A stretch of 64,000 nt of DNA, from NCBI GenBank assembly GCA_033296885.1, contig MU863963.1:92170-156169 (forward strand). The letters run 5' to 3'. This DNA comes from Triangularia verruculosa. Its lineage: Eukaryota > Ascomycota > Sordariomycetes > Sordariales > Podosporaceae. The number at the start of each line of letters is the position of its first letter. Within the stretch, counting starts at the first letter, position 1. This document shows positions 45,739-57,860 of the stretch, piece by piece. The notes under the pieces were generated by a model. The model had not been told where the DNA came from. It saw only the letters and a list, made by a program, of their open reading frames with translations, and did no database searches. The translations under genes and the position numbers were made by a program.

Positions 45739-46646
45739 ATGTCCTTCGACCCCGTAAACCCCCCGTACAACCACACCGACCCCACCGCGCGGTTCCTCTC
45801 CTCGTCGGCGCTCGATTTCTTGTTGATCGAAGTCGTGCCGATGTCATATCGTATAACAGCAGAGACGACACCAGCAGAGGGGGAAGGGGGGGTGGGGGAG
45901 GGGGAGAATAAAGAAGGGGGTACGGTGGATGAGGATGAGGAGAGGGAGGCGGTGTTTTACCGGCTGGAGGGGATCGGGTACCGGGTTGGGAGGGGGCTGG
46001 TGGAGAGGTTTGCGAAGGATAGGGGGAGGTTCGGGGATACGTTGGATGTGATCAAGTTTGTGTGCAAGGATTTGTGGGGGTTGGTTTTTCGGAAGCAGGT
46101 TGATAATTTGAAGACGAATCATCGGGTGAGTTGCTTTCTTTATGTTGTGTTTGGGAGGGGAGTGGGGGGGATATGGGTTGTGGAAAGGGGGGGGGATTGA
46201 AGTTGGGAGGGGAGATAGTGGGTTGGGCTGGGGGACGAGATATAGTGCTGGGAGGGAGGGGGAAAGGGGGGGAGGATTGAGATTCGGGTTGGGTTAGGGG
46301 AACAGAGGAGAGAACAAGAAAAAGATGAATACTAACACTATGAAAAAAAAGGGCGTCTACGTCTTAACAGACAACAACTTCCGCCCACTATCCCGGATGA
46401 GCGTCGAGACGGGCGGCCGAACGCAACAAGCTGCCGTGGTGCGAGCACAACCCGTACGTTTTCCTCTCTCCCACCCTTTCCCCCTCCACTAAATCGGCTA
46501 ACAAAAGAAAAAAAAAGTTCCTATGGGTACCATGCGGTATTGTAAGGGGAGCCCTCGCGGCAATGGGGATACAAGCTACCGTGCAAGCGGAAACGACAGA
46601 GCTACCTGGCGCCGTGTTCCAGATTAAGACTTTGCCTGCGAAATAA
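45739..46646 (+). CDS. trs33: TRAPP complex subunit Trs33 (TRAPPC6)
   Basis: Exons 45739-46125, 46352-46453 and 46518-46646 with introns of 226 and 64 bp, all in phase 0, give 205 residues. The start is the ATG in the aaaaATGTCC context (MSFDPVNPPY). The Bet3/TRAPP fold is recognised from FLSSSALDFLLIEVVPMSYRI, EGIGYRVGRGLVERFAKDRGRFGDTLDVIKFVCKDLWGLVFRKQVDNLKTNHRGVYVL and FLWVPCGIVRGALAAMGI. An acidic insert (about residues 40-72, EGEGGVGEGENKEGG) is a fungal loop. The protein is a structural subunit of TRAPP complexes, which act as Rab GEFs in ER-Golgi and later transport. The first intron is unusually long for this window and G-rich. Confidence 0.95.
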
Positions 46647-47673
46647 GCATTCACTCTTATCACTTTGAATCTTGTCTGGGTTTTTTTTGGGGGGGCTGTG
46701 ATGAGCATTTTGGGAAAGGGCTTGGCAAGCAAAAGGCGCAATTATGGGAGTTTTTTTGGAGTTTAAGAAACTGGGGGAGGGTATTGATACCTAATTTTGT
46801 TCACTGATCAAACGAGGGCGTTGACTGATCATCTGACGTGATTATGAACCGCTTATGACTTCATTTTAAAAATCATCACGACTCACGGTGGTGCGAAGTG
46901 AGAACATCACAGTATAAAATCACGATCTTATCTCTTACATATTGATCAATCCTCCCAGAAAAACATCTCCCGGCGTTTTTGATCAAGGGGAGCTCCGCAT
47001 GAGATGAAGTTTCCCCGGACTTCAAGACCCGGTCCCATTAAGTACCTTCCCGACTTGCATCCATCCGCCCCTCGCCTCCTCGCCCTTTTGAACAGAAGGC
47101 GTTGATCCACATATAGGGTATACAGATCCCGAAAGCCCAACACCCACCCAATCACTTCATACCACCCCCCAGACTTCTTCGTAGACAACTTCACACTGTG
47201 CTCCTCCTGTATAGCCTGACTCCGAAACCAGGAAATAGCCATGTATATTATGTAAAAAGAAGACTCAGTAAATGACTACTTCTAGATGCTCTCCTCCCTC
47301 TCCCTCTCCCTACAACATCTCCACCCCCCTTCCCATACACTCCTCATTCGAATCAAGAGTTCACAAGGCACTCTTGCCTGCCTTCATCGCACGGTACGTA
47401 TCTCTACCCTTTTACAACCTAGAAGAAAAGAAGAAAACCAATCAGCTACCCTGTTCCGTTCAATAGACGACTTTGATCTCAAACAATCTGCGTTTCTATT
47501 TTTGTTTTGGCTCTCTAATGGTCGTCACACATTCATCACACACGACTCTTTTGCTCCAGCAAACACAAGAAAAGCCACGGGAGAAGTTACTTGATAAACT
47601 ACACATGGCTTGTCGCGCGCAAAAGAGAGGTAGAAATTATAAAGGAAAAAAACTTTTGGGTATGGGGGATTGT
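46647..47673. other. intergenic between convergent trs33 and malate dehydrogenase, with a weak ORF
   Basis: A minus-strand frame 46946-47242 (98 residues, MAISWFRSQAIQEEHSVKL...) is rich in Trp, Tyr and Arg and starts at a good ATG, but has no domain and only weak codon bias. It may be a small gene or chance. The rest looks non-coding. Confidence 0.35.
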
Positions 47674-49071
47674 TTACTTCTGAGGAGGGTTGTGCGCAAA
47701 GGTGACGCCCTTTGAAATGTTGCCCTTGAGACCGGAGATGGCGGCCGCGAGGAGCGTCTTCTCCTTCTCGGTGATGTCGCCGAGGATGTCAATAGCCTTC
47801 TCGGCGCCGTTGGGCTGTTATCATGTTAGCATAAAGAGACTAAGCCAAGCTCCTAGACAAAACTTACGCCGAGCTCAATGGGGACGGAGAAGAAGTCAAC
47901 ACCAGTCTTCTCAGCGATCTCCTTGCCGCCGGGGATACCGGGGAGGTAGACGTAGCTGGGCTCAACGAGACCCTTGGCACCCTTGACGGCCTTCAGGAGC
48001 TTCTCAGCAAATCTAGAGTCATATGTTAGCAACAGCCAGACCTCGTTTCCAACCACAATGCTCACCTGTAACCGGCATAGGCCATGGAGAGGGTGGCCGA
48101 TCCAAGGCCATCCTTGGCCTTGACGACCTCATCGCCACCGAACTGGACGCGGTTGACAAGGGCATCATACTTGTCATCGGGGATGGTGACAGAAGGGGTG
48201 ACCTGGCTGAAGAGAGGGACGATGGTCTCGCCCGAGTGACCGCCAATGACGGGGACGGTAAGCTCCTGGGGGTTGGCCTTGCCGGCGATCTCGGCAACGA
48301 AGGTCTCGGCGCGGACGATATCGAGGGTGGTGACACCGAAGAGGCGCTGGGCGTTGAAGACGCCCTTGGCTTTGAGGACCTCGGCGGAGATGGGGACGGT
48401 AGAGTTGACGGGGTTGGAGATAACGAGGATGAAAGCCTTGGGGGCGACCTCGGCGGCAACCTCGATCAAGCCCTTGACGATACCAGCATTGATGTTGAAG
48501 AGATCGTCACGGGTCATGCCGGGCTTGCCTAGAGGGTGGGGATCATAGTCAGCACTTATGCACCGGGACAGCAACGGCACCAGCCGGGTAACGTACGGGG
48601 AATGCCGGCGGGAATGACAATGATGTCGGCATCCTTGAAGGCGGCCTTGGCGCCGTCATTGGCGGGAAGGAAGCCGGTGGTTTTCTGTTTGCGGTAAAGG
48701 TCAGCCGGAGCTCGCGGGTTCGCGATTCGCGATACTGTGTCTGGAGTGCCATGTCACTTACCGCGTTGGAGGAGATGTGGGACAGGTCGGCAGCGACACC
48801 GGGAGTGTTCACGACATCGTACAGGGAGAGCTCGTCAACGAGCGGGGAGAGCTTCAGAAGAAGCGAGAGGGGCTGCGGACGTCCGTGTCAGTAATCTCAC
48901 GCAACAATTTCATTCGGAGAACATGGTGAGAGTGATGGGAGCCGTACCTGGCCAATACCGCCAGAGGCACCAGCAACAACTATTCCAATGTCAGATTGAT
49001 GTCCTGTCCGTTGCGGTCATATATGCGCGCAAGCTGCGAGCTTTGGCTGAGCACTTACCAGCCTTGACCAT
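47674..49071 (-). CDS. malate dehydrogenase (NAD-dependent, cytosolic type)
   Basis: Seven exons: 49059-49071, 48948-48979, 48762-48872, 48597-48684, 48066-48528, 47868-48012 and 47674-47814. All six introns restore a 330-residue frame. It starts MVKAVVAGASGGIGQPLSLLLK, the Rossmann glycine motif directly at the N-terminus with no mitochondrial presequence, so it is probably cytosolic (or peroxisomal through a mechanism not visible here). NAD-binding Asp is in LYDVVN; the substrate-binding arginine loop is GIPRKPGMTRDDL; ISNPVNSTVPI and the catalytic His in VIGGHSGETIVPL are present. The C-terminus NPPQK is not a PTS1. It interconverts malate and oxaloacetate. The first exon encodes only four residues plus one base. 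Codon use is strongly C-biased, as in highly expressed genes. Confidence 0.96.
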
Positions 49072-50122
49072 ATTGAATGTTTGAGAGGGGGAATGGAGGG
49101 GTAAGCTGTTGAGCACAATGTGATTGTCAGCTTGCGGTGTTTCTTCAATGGCAGAGGAGACAAAAGAGTCAACAGAGGATCACATGGAAAAATCTACCTT
49201 GAAGACGAGTGCGTAGAAACTGTTAGGGTTAAGTCTAACGGTCAATGGATAGGATGATGGGAGTCTAATCTGGCAGAAGGGGAAGCTCGGGGGGTCAAGC
49301 TTAAGTAGAGTTGGCGGGGTTATGCTTGGCTTACCGCGACCTGCCCGTGTCGTCAGTTGCCCCGCGTTCGCTCCCCTCCTCAGCCGGTCGCCTTGCTGGG
49401 GGAGCCAGGGAGGGGTCCGTTACTATTGCCGGGCCAAGTGTACATCCAATGCATTGTAGTGTGTCACAAAAACATAAGGCGAGCAAAGGCGCCATCGGCC
49501 TGTTCGGGGGTGCTTTCCGCCTGGAAAAACTCAATTGACTCACCCGTTCTTTGCCGTATCTACAACCCATCACATCGTGAAGCCTCGCCGTCGACCACGA
49601 ATTCGCGGCGCGGCCCGGTCGTGCTTGCGGGAAACTGGCGGGACATGTGGGTTCCGAGGCCCGACACTCGGGTACTGGAATCGGGCAAGATCGGGTTATG
49701 TTCCATGTTTTGAATCCCAAACAGGGTCGTGAGAAGCTGCCAGTGGGTTCTCCGGGGTACGAATAAATACCCCTGAGGGCGTCTTTTTACACTACACATG
49801 TCGTCACTTGAGCCGAGCTCCCACACATCTCTCGGCCACGGCTCTTGAATCCGGCACCGACAAAGTGATCATTATGAATGCCTCGTATATTGACCGCAAC
49901 ACCGCCCGTTGGCTGCAAAACAGATCCCGACTGAGTAGGTGATCCTCTGTTTGGATATCAAACGCCATGCCCATTCCCGAATGCAAGATTTGACAATCCG
50001 TCCCTGTCCCGATTTTGCTCCCGGCATCCCATTCGTGTCATGCAACTCTCTGTCTACCCGGGGAGTTGCGGACTCAACATCGGAGCTTTTCGTAAACTTT
50101 TCCCTTTTCCCGTTTCCATCCT
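49072..50122. other. intergenic: malate dehydrogenase promoter and eL28 3' side
   Basis: No gene seen. The first 100-150 bp upstream of the malate dehydrogenase ATG is probably leader; AG/GT patterns there suggest a possible 5' UTR intron that I could not define. Confidence 0.5.
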
Positions 50123-50784
50123 TTACTCGGACTTCTCGGCGGCCCTCTTGGCAGCGTTGCCACGGAGCTTGGGCTCGGGGGTGGGCTTGACGGGTCTCTG
50201 GGCAGCACGGAGGGCGGAAGCGCGGGCAACGGCGGCCTGGCGGAGGTCGGCACGGTAACCGGACTTGGCGACCTGACGGGCAATGGCCTTGTAGGTCCTG
50301 TGAACATCATCACGGTTAATACGAGCTGTCGATGCCTTCGCTCTCAAATGGGTGCTACTGACTTGCGGTTGGCCTTGGAGGCACCGACAGTGGAGACGGT
50401 GCGGGCAGAGGCGGGCTTGTTGGCGGCGGAGGTCTTCTTGGAGATGACCTGGATAGCACCGTTCTCACCGGCGACGACACCGAGGGCCTAATCCATAACA
50501 CATCAGTTCCTGTTGATTCCCGTTGGCTGCCCGTCCATGTCGAATCTATCGTACCTTGTCGTTGACGAAACCAGCGTGCTTGCGGGAGTGGACGTTCAAG
50601 AGGTTGAGGGGGTCCCGGGAGAACTGGACACCACCGCTGGCCTTGCGCTTCACAAGGAAGGCATTCTGGAGGCCTTTGTGTGCATTTTCGTTAGCTGGGG
50701 GCTCGTTTTTAGGATTTGCGATGGATTTCTCAGGCTAAACATACGGGCAACCTCCCAAATGAGATCGGCAGAGACGTTGGTCAT
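50123..50784 (-). CDS. rpl28: 60S ribosomal protein eL28
   Basis: Four exons: 50745-50784, 50555-50673, 50363-50487 and 50123-50297, with introns of 71, 67 and 65 bp, give 152 residues. The sequence reads MTNVSADLIWEVARLQNAFLVKRKASGGVQFSRDPLNLLNV, HSRKHAGFVNDK, ALGVVAGENGAIQVISKK and TYKAIARQVAKSGYRADLRQAAVARASALR, the eukaryotic L28e family throughout. The protein belongs to the large ribosomal subunit. This family is absent from S. cerevisiae but present in most filamentous fungi. The gene is intron-rich and has very biased codons, as usual for ribosomal proteins. Confidence 0.96.
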
Positions 50785-51523
50785 TTTGGCGGTGTGGTGT
50801 GGTTTGTGAAGGCGAGGCGGTTCAAAATGAAGTCGTCTGCGAAATCGTTTCGTGATCTTGAATTTCGAGATCCAAGGCCTGGATTTTTTGCCTGGCTCGC
50901 AGCAATGTGGGCTCGCCTAACTATCCGTATCAGGCTTAGCCCAAAAGCTGTCTTATCGGACTTCTTATCAGTGAAGTGTTGAATAAGCTGGTCTGTGCGC
51001 AGCCAACCTGCGTTCTGGGATGCATCCGTCATTTCACTGCTGACGAAGCTCGCGCCTTGGCCCCAAGAAATGTCACCAGCTTGATCGTCGCCCTTCGCCT
51101 CGTTGCCCATTCGGCAGCAACCAACCGTCCGGAAACCCGGGAAGTTGTCATCAAGCACCAAGTCGCATTAGCGCAACTGCAATGTTCAGAACCGCATTCC
51201 TCTGACTGCTGTCTCGACCACTTATACATTCATTCACTCTTTTTGCTATCTTTTTCTTTGATTCCACTGCGCTAACACCACCCCTCCATAACCTATCACG
51301 TCAGTGCTTTGCGCCGCATCTCGAGATCTCCCCGAGTGAAACGAACCGAGGCCTCCGCCGCAAAACTACATTGCCAGATCTCCGGGCCGCAAATACAGCC
51401 CATTTTTGCCTCGACGACATCCCATAAACACCAACACAATCGCCTGGTCGATTTACACACACTTCTCTCAACCTTTCCCCAAGGGCGGCGCAAACGTCTT
51501 TGTCCGTTAAACAAACCGCCAAA
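50785..51523. promoter_or_regulatory. divergent promoter region between eL28 and small membrane protein
   Basis: About 740 bp. T-rich text tttttgctatctttttctttg near 51240-51260 and C/A-rich leader sequence before 51524 are visible. No gene seen. Confidence 0.45.
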
Positions 51524-51913
51524 ATGACCTACCTCTTCTACTCAACCCTCACCCTCCTCACATTCCTCCTCACAGCCCTAGCCTACGTCCTCCGCGCCCA
51601 CTGGCTCCCCCATCTTTCCCACTCGCGAACAGCAAACTACCTCTACTCCCGACTCCCGGGAAATTCTTCCTTCGAAGCCGACATCGAAGCAGGACTCTCC
51701 TCGTCCAACTTTGACCTCAACACCAACCTCGCCGCCGGCGACTCCCGGAGCGGGCTCGACGAGGGCGCAAAGAGAGAGATCCTCCAGATTATGAAGAAGA
51801 GGAGACTCAAGTTTGACGAGGCGAGAAAGGCGTACATGGAGCAGCGGTTCGCGGCCAACGGGATTGGTGCGGATGGGAGGCCGAGGGATCCGAAGTTTGT
51901 TAGCTTTTCGTGA
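51524..51913 (+). CDS. small single-span membrane protein, conserved-looking, unknown function
   Basis: An intronless frame of 129 residues from the ATG in the gccaaaATGACC context. Residues 3-25 form one membrane span or signal anchor (LFYSTLTLLTFLLTALAYVL), followed by a polar stretch. The C-terminal helix EGAKREILQIMKKRRLKFDEARKAYMEQRFAANGIGADGRPRDPKFVSF is highly charged and looks conserved in the way of fungal small ER or mitochondrial proteins. Codon bias toward C-ending codons supports it as a gene. I cannot name a family. Confidence 0.7.
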   Translation: MTYLFYSTLTLLTFLLTALAYVLRAHWLPHLSHSRTANYLYSRLPGNSSFEADIEAGLSSSNFDLNTNLAAGDSRSGLDEGAKREILQIMKKRRLKFDEARKAYMEQRFAANGIGADGRPRDPKFVSFS

Positions 51914-53184
51914 GGCTGGCAGATGGATGGGCTGTGAGGAGGAAGTGTAAGAGTATGCAGGTGGTGTGGATAAACGATTGGGCAAAGGGGAAGGGGAAAG
52001 CCTACTGCTCAAAGTAGATGAGAAGGGGGCTTTTCATTATTCCTGCTTTTTAAAAAGACCCTTGCTGTTGCTGTTCTGTTGGAAGAGAGAGAGCAGAAAA
52101 GTAGAGCCATCATCCCTAGGCTTTGGTCATCTTTGCCTTCACGGAGAAAGAAAGAAACCAAGCCCACCCACTATCATTAATAACCTTCTCCTTTTATTTC
52201 CTTATTTTTTTTCTTCTTTCTTTTTTGTTTACACATTCCCATATTTTTTCCCACTCCTCAGTCGTTTTTATTTTTTGGTTTATTTGATATTTTTGGAGCG
52301 GGATATTCCGCGAAGGCGTTTTTCAAGGGACGGGTTTCCTAGGCCGGACGGATATCAACGTACTACTGAGAAAGGGGGGTTCAGGAGGGAAATAGGGGGT
52401 GGGGGGGGATATTTGATACCATGGGGGAGGGGGGAAGGAAGGGGGGTGTTGTCTGAAAGGGGCTTTCATATAGTTGCAATAAGAGATATATGTCCCGCTC
52501 AAAAGTTCTCGTGGCTGTCGTGTTGTATTTCCGATCTTTTTTTAGTTAGAGAACCGAAAGTGTTTGGGTGTCTGGTGTTTTTAATGCAGGGTCATGAAGG
52601 TTGGAGACAGAGACACTTAGCGGCGACATCACGAATACTCCAACCTGGCATCTTGCTCTTATCAGAACTACACATACATTATTCATTACGCCACTGAGGC
52701 TTCTTCTACCAAATAAAAAAAACTGCGTCTGACACAAGGCGCCCACGTTGCTCTCAAATCCAACCCTGCCAAGGGGTCATATTACAGAATAATACGTATA
52801 TACATACGTCTCTCAAGAGCTGTCCTTGTCAATACCAACAGGACCAGCTCCCCCTTTTGTTTTTTTGGCTCCCATATTTCCCACCCAGTGTCATTAAGAT
52901 AAAACGCCATCCACTCCCTCGCCTCTCGTTGAGTCCTTTGGATCATGCCCTCCTCCTTCCCCGCCTTGCCTTCCTCCCAATGATATTAACATGTCCAATC
53001 CCAATAATTACTATATATACAGTCCGTTCATCATTACCCCCGCCGTATTCCGGCCAGGTTCCTTTCGTCCCATGCCAGATAAAACCCCCTCCATTACATT
53101 TCGTCGTGAGCACCGACCTTCCGATCGGCCTCGTTAGTCTTCCCAGTCCAACCAGAGAATGTTATGAACAAGAGAGTCAGGTCC
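51914..53184. other. intergenic between convergent genes
   Basis: T-rich and G-rich tracts, with overlapping low-complexity open frames that I judge to be chance. 3' UTRs of both neighbours should lie here. Confidence 0.55.
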
Positions 53185-54282
53185 TCACTGCCTCTTCTTC
53201 GTCTCCATCTCTGGCTCATACTCGCGATCATCCTCGCCCTCCACCTCGAGCTGGATCTTCTCCATCACCTTGACCTCCTTTTCCCAGTGCTCCTCGCTCA
53301 TCTTGACGTCCTTCTGGAACATCTCCTGCTCAGGGGCGCGGTAGCTGCCACCGATGCGGTCCCACAGAGTAAAGTACTGGCCATAGTTGTAGTTGAAGGC
53401 CAGGTGATGGATGCTGTGGCAAGCGGCACCGTTGATGATGGGGTTGTTGGCGATGTACTCTCCGTCGTGGATCATGATGGTCCAGAAGTTGATAAACACA
53501 AACAGGGCGACGTAGGCAACCTTTTGCAGGGGGAAGATGAAGGGGAAGATGTGATACGGCAAGCTCTGGGCGTAGCCGTCAAGAGGGTGGAAGGCGTGGC
53601 TGGCGAAAGGAGTGGGCATGATCCACTTGTGGTGAGGCTTGTGCAGGCGCTTGTAGACCCAAGGGTGGTGCAAGCCGCGGTGAATCCAGTAGATGGCGAA
53701 GTCGGTGAAGAAGAGGAAGAGCGGGATCTGGAACCAGTTCCACCAGGGCCAAGGGGCGTCTTCGAGCTTGTCGTAGAGGAAGCCATAGCCCTGGGTTTCA
53801 AGGACGAGTAGAGGAGCAGTGCAGAGGGCCATGATGGGCATGGCCTCGTTGGCTTGCTTGATTTCGAGCCAGATCTGGTTCTTGAGGAATTTGGGGTGCT
53901 CAAACGTCTTCTTGTCGAAGACGAAGAGGTACGAGAGGCTGGCGAAGACGAAGTAGACGATGAAGCCGAAGATCCTGCGGTGCGGTGTTAGTTGCCGTGT
54001 TGCGACGAGTCAGGATTGTGAAGGGTAAACAAACCATAGAATGAGGAAGAACGACACTCCCTGGCGCCACGGGTTATCTCTCGACCATAGACTCCCATAC
54101 GCAGCTGGTGATGGGGTCAAGGGGAGGTATTCTGTTGCGGGCTTGTACTGCCATGTTGACATTGACGTGCCATTGGCAAAGTTCTGATTTGTAAGGCCGG
54201 AGGGTGCTGGACGCGCTGGGAGCACCCATTGGTACATGTAATCGAACAGAAACTGGTCGCAAACTTCGAGGACGACGTCCAT
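53185..54282 (-). CDS. erg3: sterol C-5 desaturase (Erg3)
   Basis: Exon 1 is 54035-54282 and exon 2 is 53185-53974, with a 60-bp intron (GTTTGT...CAG), giving 345 residues. The three histidine clusters of the fatty acid hydroxylase/sterol desaturase fold are intact: HRGLHH, HKPHHK and HSIHH, with four hydrophobic segments around them. The text FFTDFAIYWIHRGLHHPWVYKRLHKPHHKWIMPTPFASHAFHP and the N-terminal WVLPARPAPSG...NFANGT...WQYKPATEYLPLTPS fit Erg3, not the C-4 methyl oxidase Erg25. It is an ER membrane di-iron enzyme making the C5-C6 double bond in ergosterol synthesis. The C-terminus is acidic and ends KKRQ, a possible ER-retrieval-like tail. Fungi often have more than one erg3 copy; which one this is cannot be told. 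Confidence 0.94.
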
Positions 54283-57200
54283 GTTGAAAGAATTGCGCGC
54301 AAAGGATGCGCCAAAATTAAGAAAAATGAAAAGCAAAAGACGAAGTTGTCGAAGAATGGACCCTCCCACGCGACGCGGACTTGCTCAAGATAAAGAGATG
54401 GGGGGGGAGAAGCGAGAAAAAGAAGCGGCGGTCGAGAAATTTGCTGTGAGTGAGAGGGCGACTACCCGGCTAGTTCTAGTGCCGTTTCTACACCCTTGGC
54501 GACGACGTTCGCTGGCAGGGACGCAGGGGGCAATCTTAGAGATGGTGGATCCCTTTTATTCTTCAGCCGCGCTGTTTCCGAACGGGACGGGGACGGGGAC
54601 GGGGATGATGGCACAAGAGCGGGACCCTGCAGTTTGTCGTTGGGACCAGGAGATGGTTTGCCTTTTAGAGAAATGGGAATGCTGTTCTACATATACTTCT
54701 ATTTTTCAGGACGGCAAAAGAGTGTGGTCTGTCCAGCTTCCCAATCCAGAAGCTGTCGGCCGTCATCCGTCTCGGACCGCAAACCCCTGGAACTAGGTCG
54801 ACAATGGCACCAGTTGGGATGAGAATTGGGAGCGACAGCAACCTACCCGTCCAGCTGCATGATCCGGCCTGGCATTGAGCTTCTGATTCGTCCAAATCTG
54901 CCACTAACTCCCGGAGATTCGAAGCTGCCATGCGGCAAAATGGCGTGAGCTTTTCATTCGATGGGATGGTGACTGAAAGATGACCCCGAGCCCGAGAGTG
55001 CTAAACAGACTGGGGCTTATCCAATCGTATCGTTAGCTTCCCAAGATCCCCCACATAGATTGATAAGCGGCGCTGAGATCAAGCATCCTCAGCGCTCTGA
55101 CCACAGTCTGCCTAGCAGCAACCCCGAGCCCGAAGCGACCGAACCGTGCCAGGAACATCAGCGATCCCATTGGGGCCCGAGCTCCTTCTGGTTCCGCCCA
55201 TCATGACGACGGATGACAACGGCTGCTCAAGGAGCTTGCAATTCTCACGGTCCATATCGGCCGGGTTTTCTCGGTCTTTGAGCCGCATTTCTTTTCGGTC
55301 AATGGCGGCATGCTCGGGTTACTGATCGGCGGCGTGGTCAACGAGGTGCGCGAGAAATAGTCTCACGCCTCCATCTGACAAATCTCAAGGGCGGCCAAGA
55401 GTTTTCTCAGCGAGCCCTACAACGGCGACTCCGTCACACTTATCGTCCAGGTCGGCACACAAATCTACATCTCCATGATAAGTTGTTGTCTCTCGAAGCA
55501 TTTCAATGCAACAACTTCTGACACCGCTCGTCTATCGGTCATTCTCACTTTCCATGAATTCTATAGGTACCCATTCCTGAACATATTGTATTCTGGTCCG
55601 AGATAGGCCACCTCTGCTGGTCTTATGCCTCAGTGGGCATCTTCCTCAGGATAATTATCCAAACAAACTAGTTGCTCGAATACATCAAGTCTCAAACGAA
55701 TGTGCCTACCGAAGTCCCGGGCATCTCCGTCCGGCATCAGGGAATTGCCGCGAATCCGGCAGCTCCCACTCAGAGCCGCACGCGAAAGATCCTCGAGAGA
55801 GCTGCTTCTCCATCACCAAACAGGGTCAGCGATCGATTGCAACAGGCTCGGGATCGTGCCACATACAATCACGGCTGCCTGGTTGAGATACCATGCTCTT
55901 ATCAAAAGTGACAGAGCAAAGAGACTCAACGATACAGACAGAAGCACGACATGGAGCAGCCATATCAACCAGTCGTTCTGTGGTCTCTATGGGACTTTCG
56001 ACTCGCCATCTTCAGTTTTGGGCGGCTGAACCTTGTGTGGTTGTTGGGCAACCTCGAGTTGGTCTTTCTCCTTCTCAGTTGGACTGCGTGATATGTGTAT
56101 TCGGTCATGGCCAGCGGGGCTGCCAGAATCAAGAGTTTTCTTTTTAGAAGAGATGCGGGGAGAAAACGAGGCGTGGCCGGAAAAAGAATTAGTCTGCTGT
56201 TAACGAAGAACCAGACATGAGCCAGCCAGACGACAGGCTCTAGCCGAGTTGGCACAGTATTCCCTTCCAGCTAAGATCGCGACCATCTTCACCGGTGGTT
56301 TTCCCCTCACCTTGGTACCTTAGTTTGAATCTCCAGACTCCAAACGCTAGAGCCACGCCTCGAACCAACACTCAAGGCCTGATCTCGGGGGCACTTGTCG
56401 ATTTGCGACATTCTACTCGGGCCGGTAGCTGTCGACATAGCGGCCAGAATATACTCCGTTTGAGCTAAGAATCAGTCTCCTAACATAGACAGCTTAAGAT
56501 TGGGCGTCTTCACTATGAATCGAATCCGATGTCTAGATCGCTAAGTTGAGCCGCGGGCGACAGGATGCACCACTTTCAAGACAAGGAACCTCACCGTCCA
56601 TTCACTCATTACCACGTGAATATTTTATCAGTGAGAGGCTGCCGTCTTCAACGATGGCGATGATCTTCACAAGCATCTGAAACCCACTCCCAAGACCCCC
56701 AAGATGCCCCCAATGTAACCTACCCTGATGTTACAGCTCGAACTAAGCCCGAACCGGCATATTGAAACCAAACCAGCCTCTCCAAACAGCCAAGAGGGCA
56801 GGGGATACTCTTGGACATGCTGTTTGAGATTTTTCGACCATTTTCTTCTAGACTTCGGTACTGATGGAAACAAGTTGGTGATCATGATCTTTTTCATGGG
56901 GGGGTTATCTTTGCTGGGGATCATGAGCATCATGAGGATCTCGTCTCATTCTTGCCGAATCATTGGATGCTCAATCGATTGCCGGTATCCGAACTGACAG
57001 AATAGGTAGATGTCATTTATAAAACTCTCTCGGTCTTGTAAAGTCTTGTCCTTGCTTCATGTTCATCGCCAAGAGTTGCCGTTACGGGAGGGCCGTTAGG
57101 GCAGCCAAGAGAGTCTGAAATGGCTTCAATGATTTATAAAGCCGATAGAGAAAACTTCTTGCCTCGTACTGTCTCTTCTCGGGTACCTAAAATGATGACG

Positions 57201-57307
57201 AAGTGAAACCTTGACTCTCACCATAATTGCCATCAAAACGGCTTATATCTCCATCCATCTTAACCTGCTACCTTGCATTCATCACAGACGTCAAACACCC
57301 AGGCAAA
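54283..57307. other. 3-kb intergenic region, possible decayed coding remnants
   Basis: This is the largest gap but one. At 55200-55920 short hydrophobic pieces read in one frame and then another (HFFSVNGGMLGLLIGGVVNEV near 55290; HIVFWSEIGHLCWSYASVGIFLRIII near 55580; an open stretch 55672-55911), broken by stops. This might be a relic of a membrane-protein gene, but no family is recognised and chance is possible. The rest shows no coding signal. Confidence 0.4.
57135..57140 (+). promoter_or_regulatory. candidate TATA box for small secreted protein gene
   Basis: TATAAA in gatttataaagcc, about 170 bp upstream of the ATG at 57308. Confidence 0.4.
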
Positions 57308-57823
57308 ATGCACCTCCTCCCCCACCTCCTCCTTCCACTCATCCTCCTTCCCTCAAATTCTCTCGCCATGTCCTTCCGCCCAGTCGGTTACGAAATGCAG
57401 GATGTACGACCTTTCTAGTCCCTCACCAAAAATCACCGACATAGCTAACCTAAACACTCAAAGTCAGATAGCACATCATCGTCAGATGCAAAGCCTCTTT
57501 ACTTCAGACTCCATCCTTTCTTCTCGCATATTATCACCAAATTCCATTTCAACCAACCAACGCCACATCAGAAAAACACCTCCCTTGAATCTAGAATCAA
57601 CAACAGCTGTCTGCCCATGGGAGCTGCCGAAACACTTGAGACCGCCATCATCAAAGTCAACAACAGCACACAACAAATTTACCAGAAACAAACTTGCCAG
57701 GAGAGCAGGTGTACGGAGGAGGGGGGCATCACCACAAAAGGGGTCGCATTACCAAAAAATGCAGAGACGAATACCTCCGGCGAAGATGCTGCCTTGACAT
57801 TGACCTATACAACCTTCAAATAA
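57308..57823 (+). CDS. putative small secreted protein, 151 residues
   Basis: Exon 1 is 57308-57403 and exon 2 is 57464-57823. The 60-bp intron runs from GTACGA to CAAAG with a gctaacc branch site 13-19 nt before the acceptor. The 5' part encodes a clear signal peptide (MHLLPHLLLPLILLPSNSLA), then MSFRPVGYEMQD. After splicing in phase 0 the product is polar, Asn/Thr/Ser-rich, with three Cys (NNSCLPMG; QTCQESRC) and no recognised domain. Size and build fit the small secreted proteins common in filamentous fungi, some of which act as effectors; no such role is shown here. Only moderate confidence, since no homologue is recalled and the second exon has two open frames. Confidence 0.5.
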
Positions 57824-57860
57824 TAACTGACCCGCATCTCAACCGACCAAGGAGCCTCCC

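Noticed and set aside
47272..47594. Overlapping plus-strand frames between trs33 and malate dehydrogenase
   Set aside because: Low-complexity Ser/Pro/His text in both frames, without splice continuation or codon bias; more likely 3' UTR of the neighbouring genes.
52000..52697. Long plus-strand open frame after the small membrane-protein gene
   Set aside because: Composed of T-rich and G-rich simple sequence giving Phe/Leu/Lys and Gly/Arg runs; no domain and no good start context.
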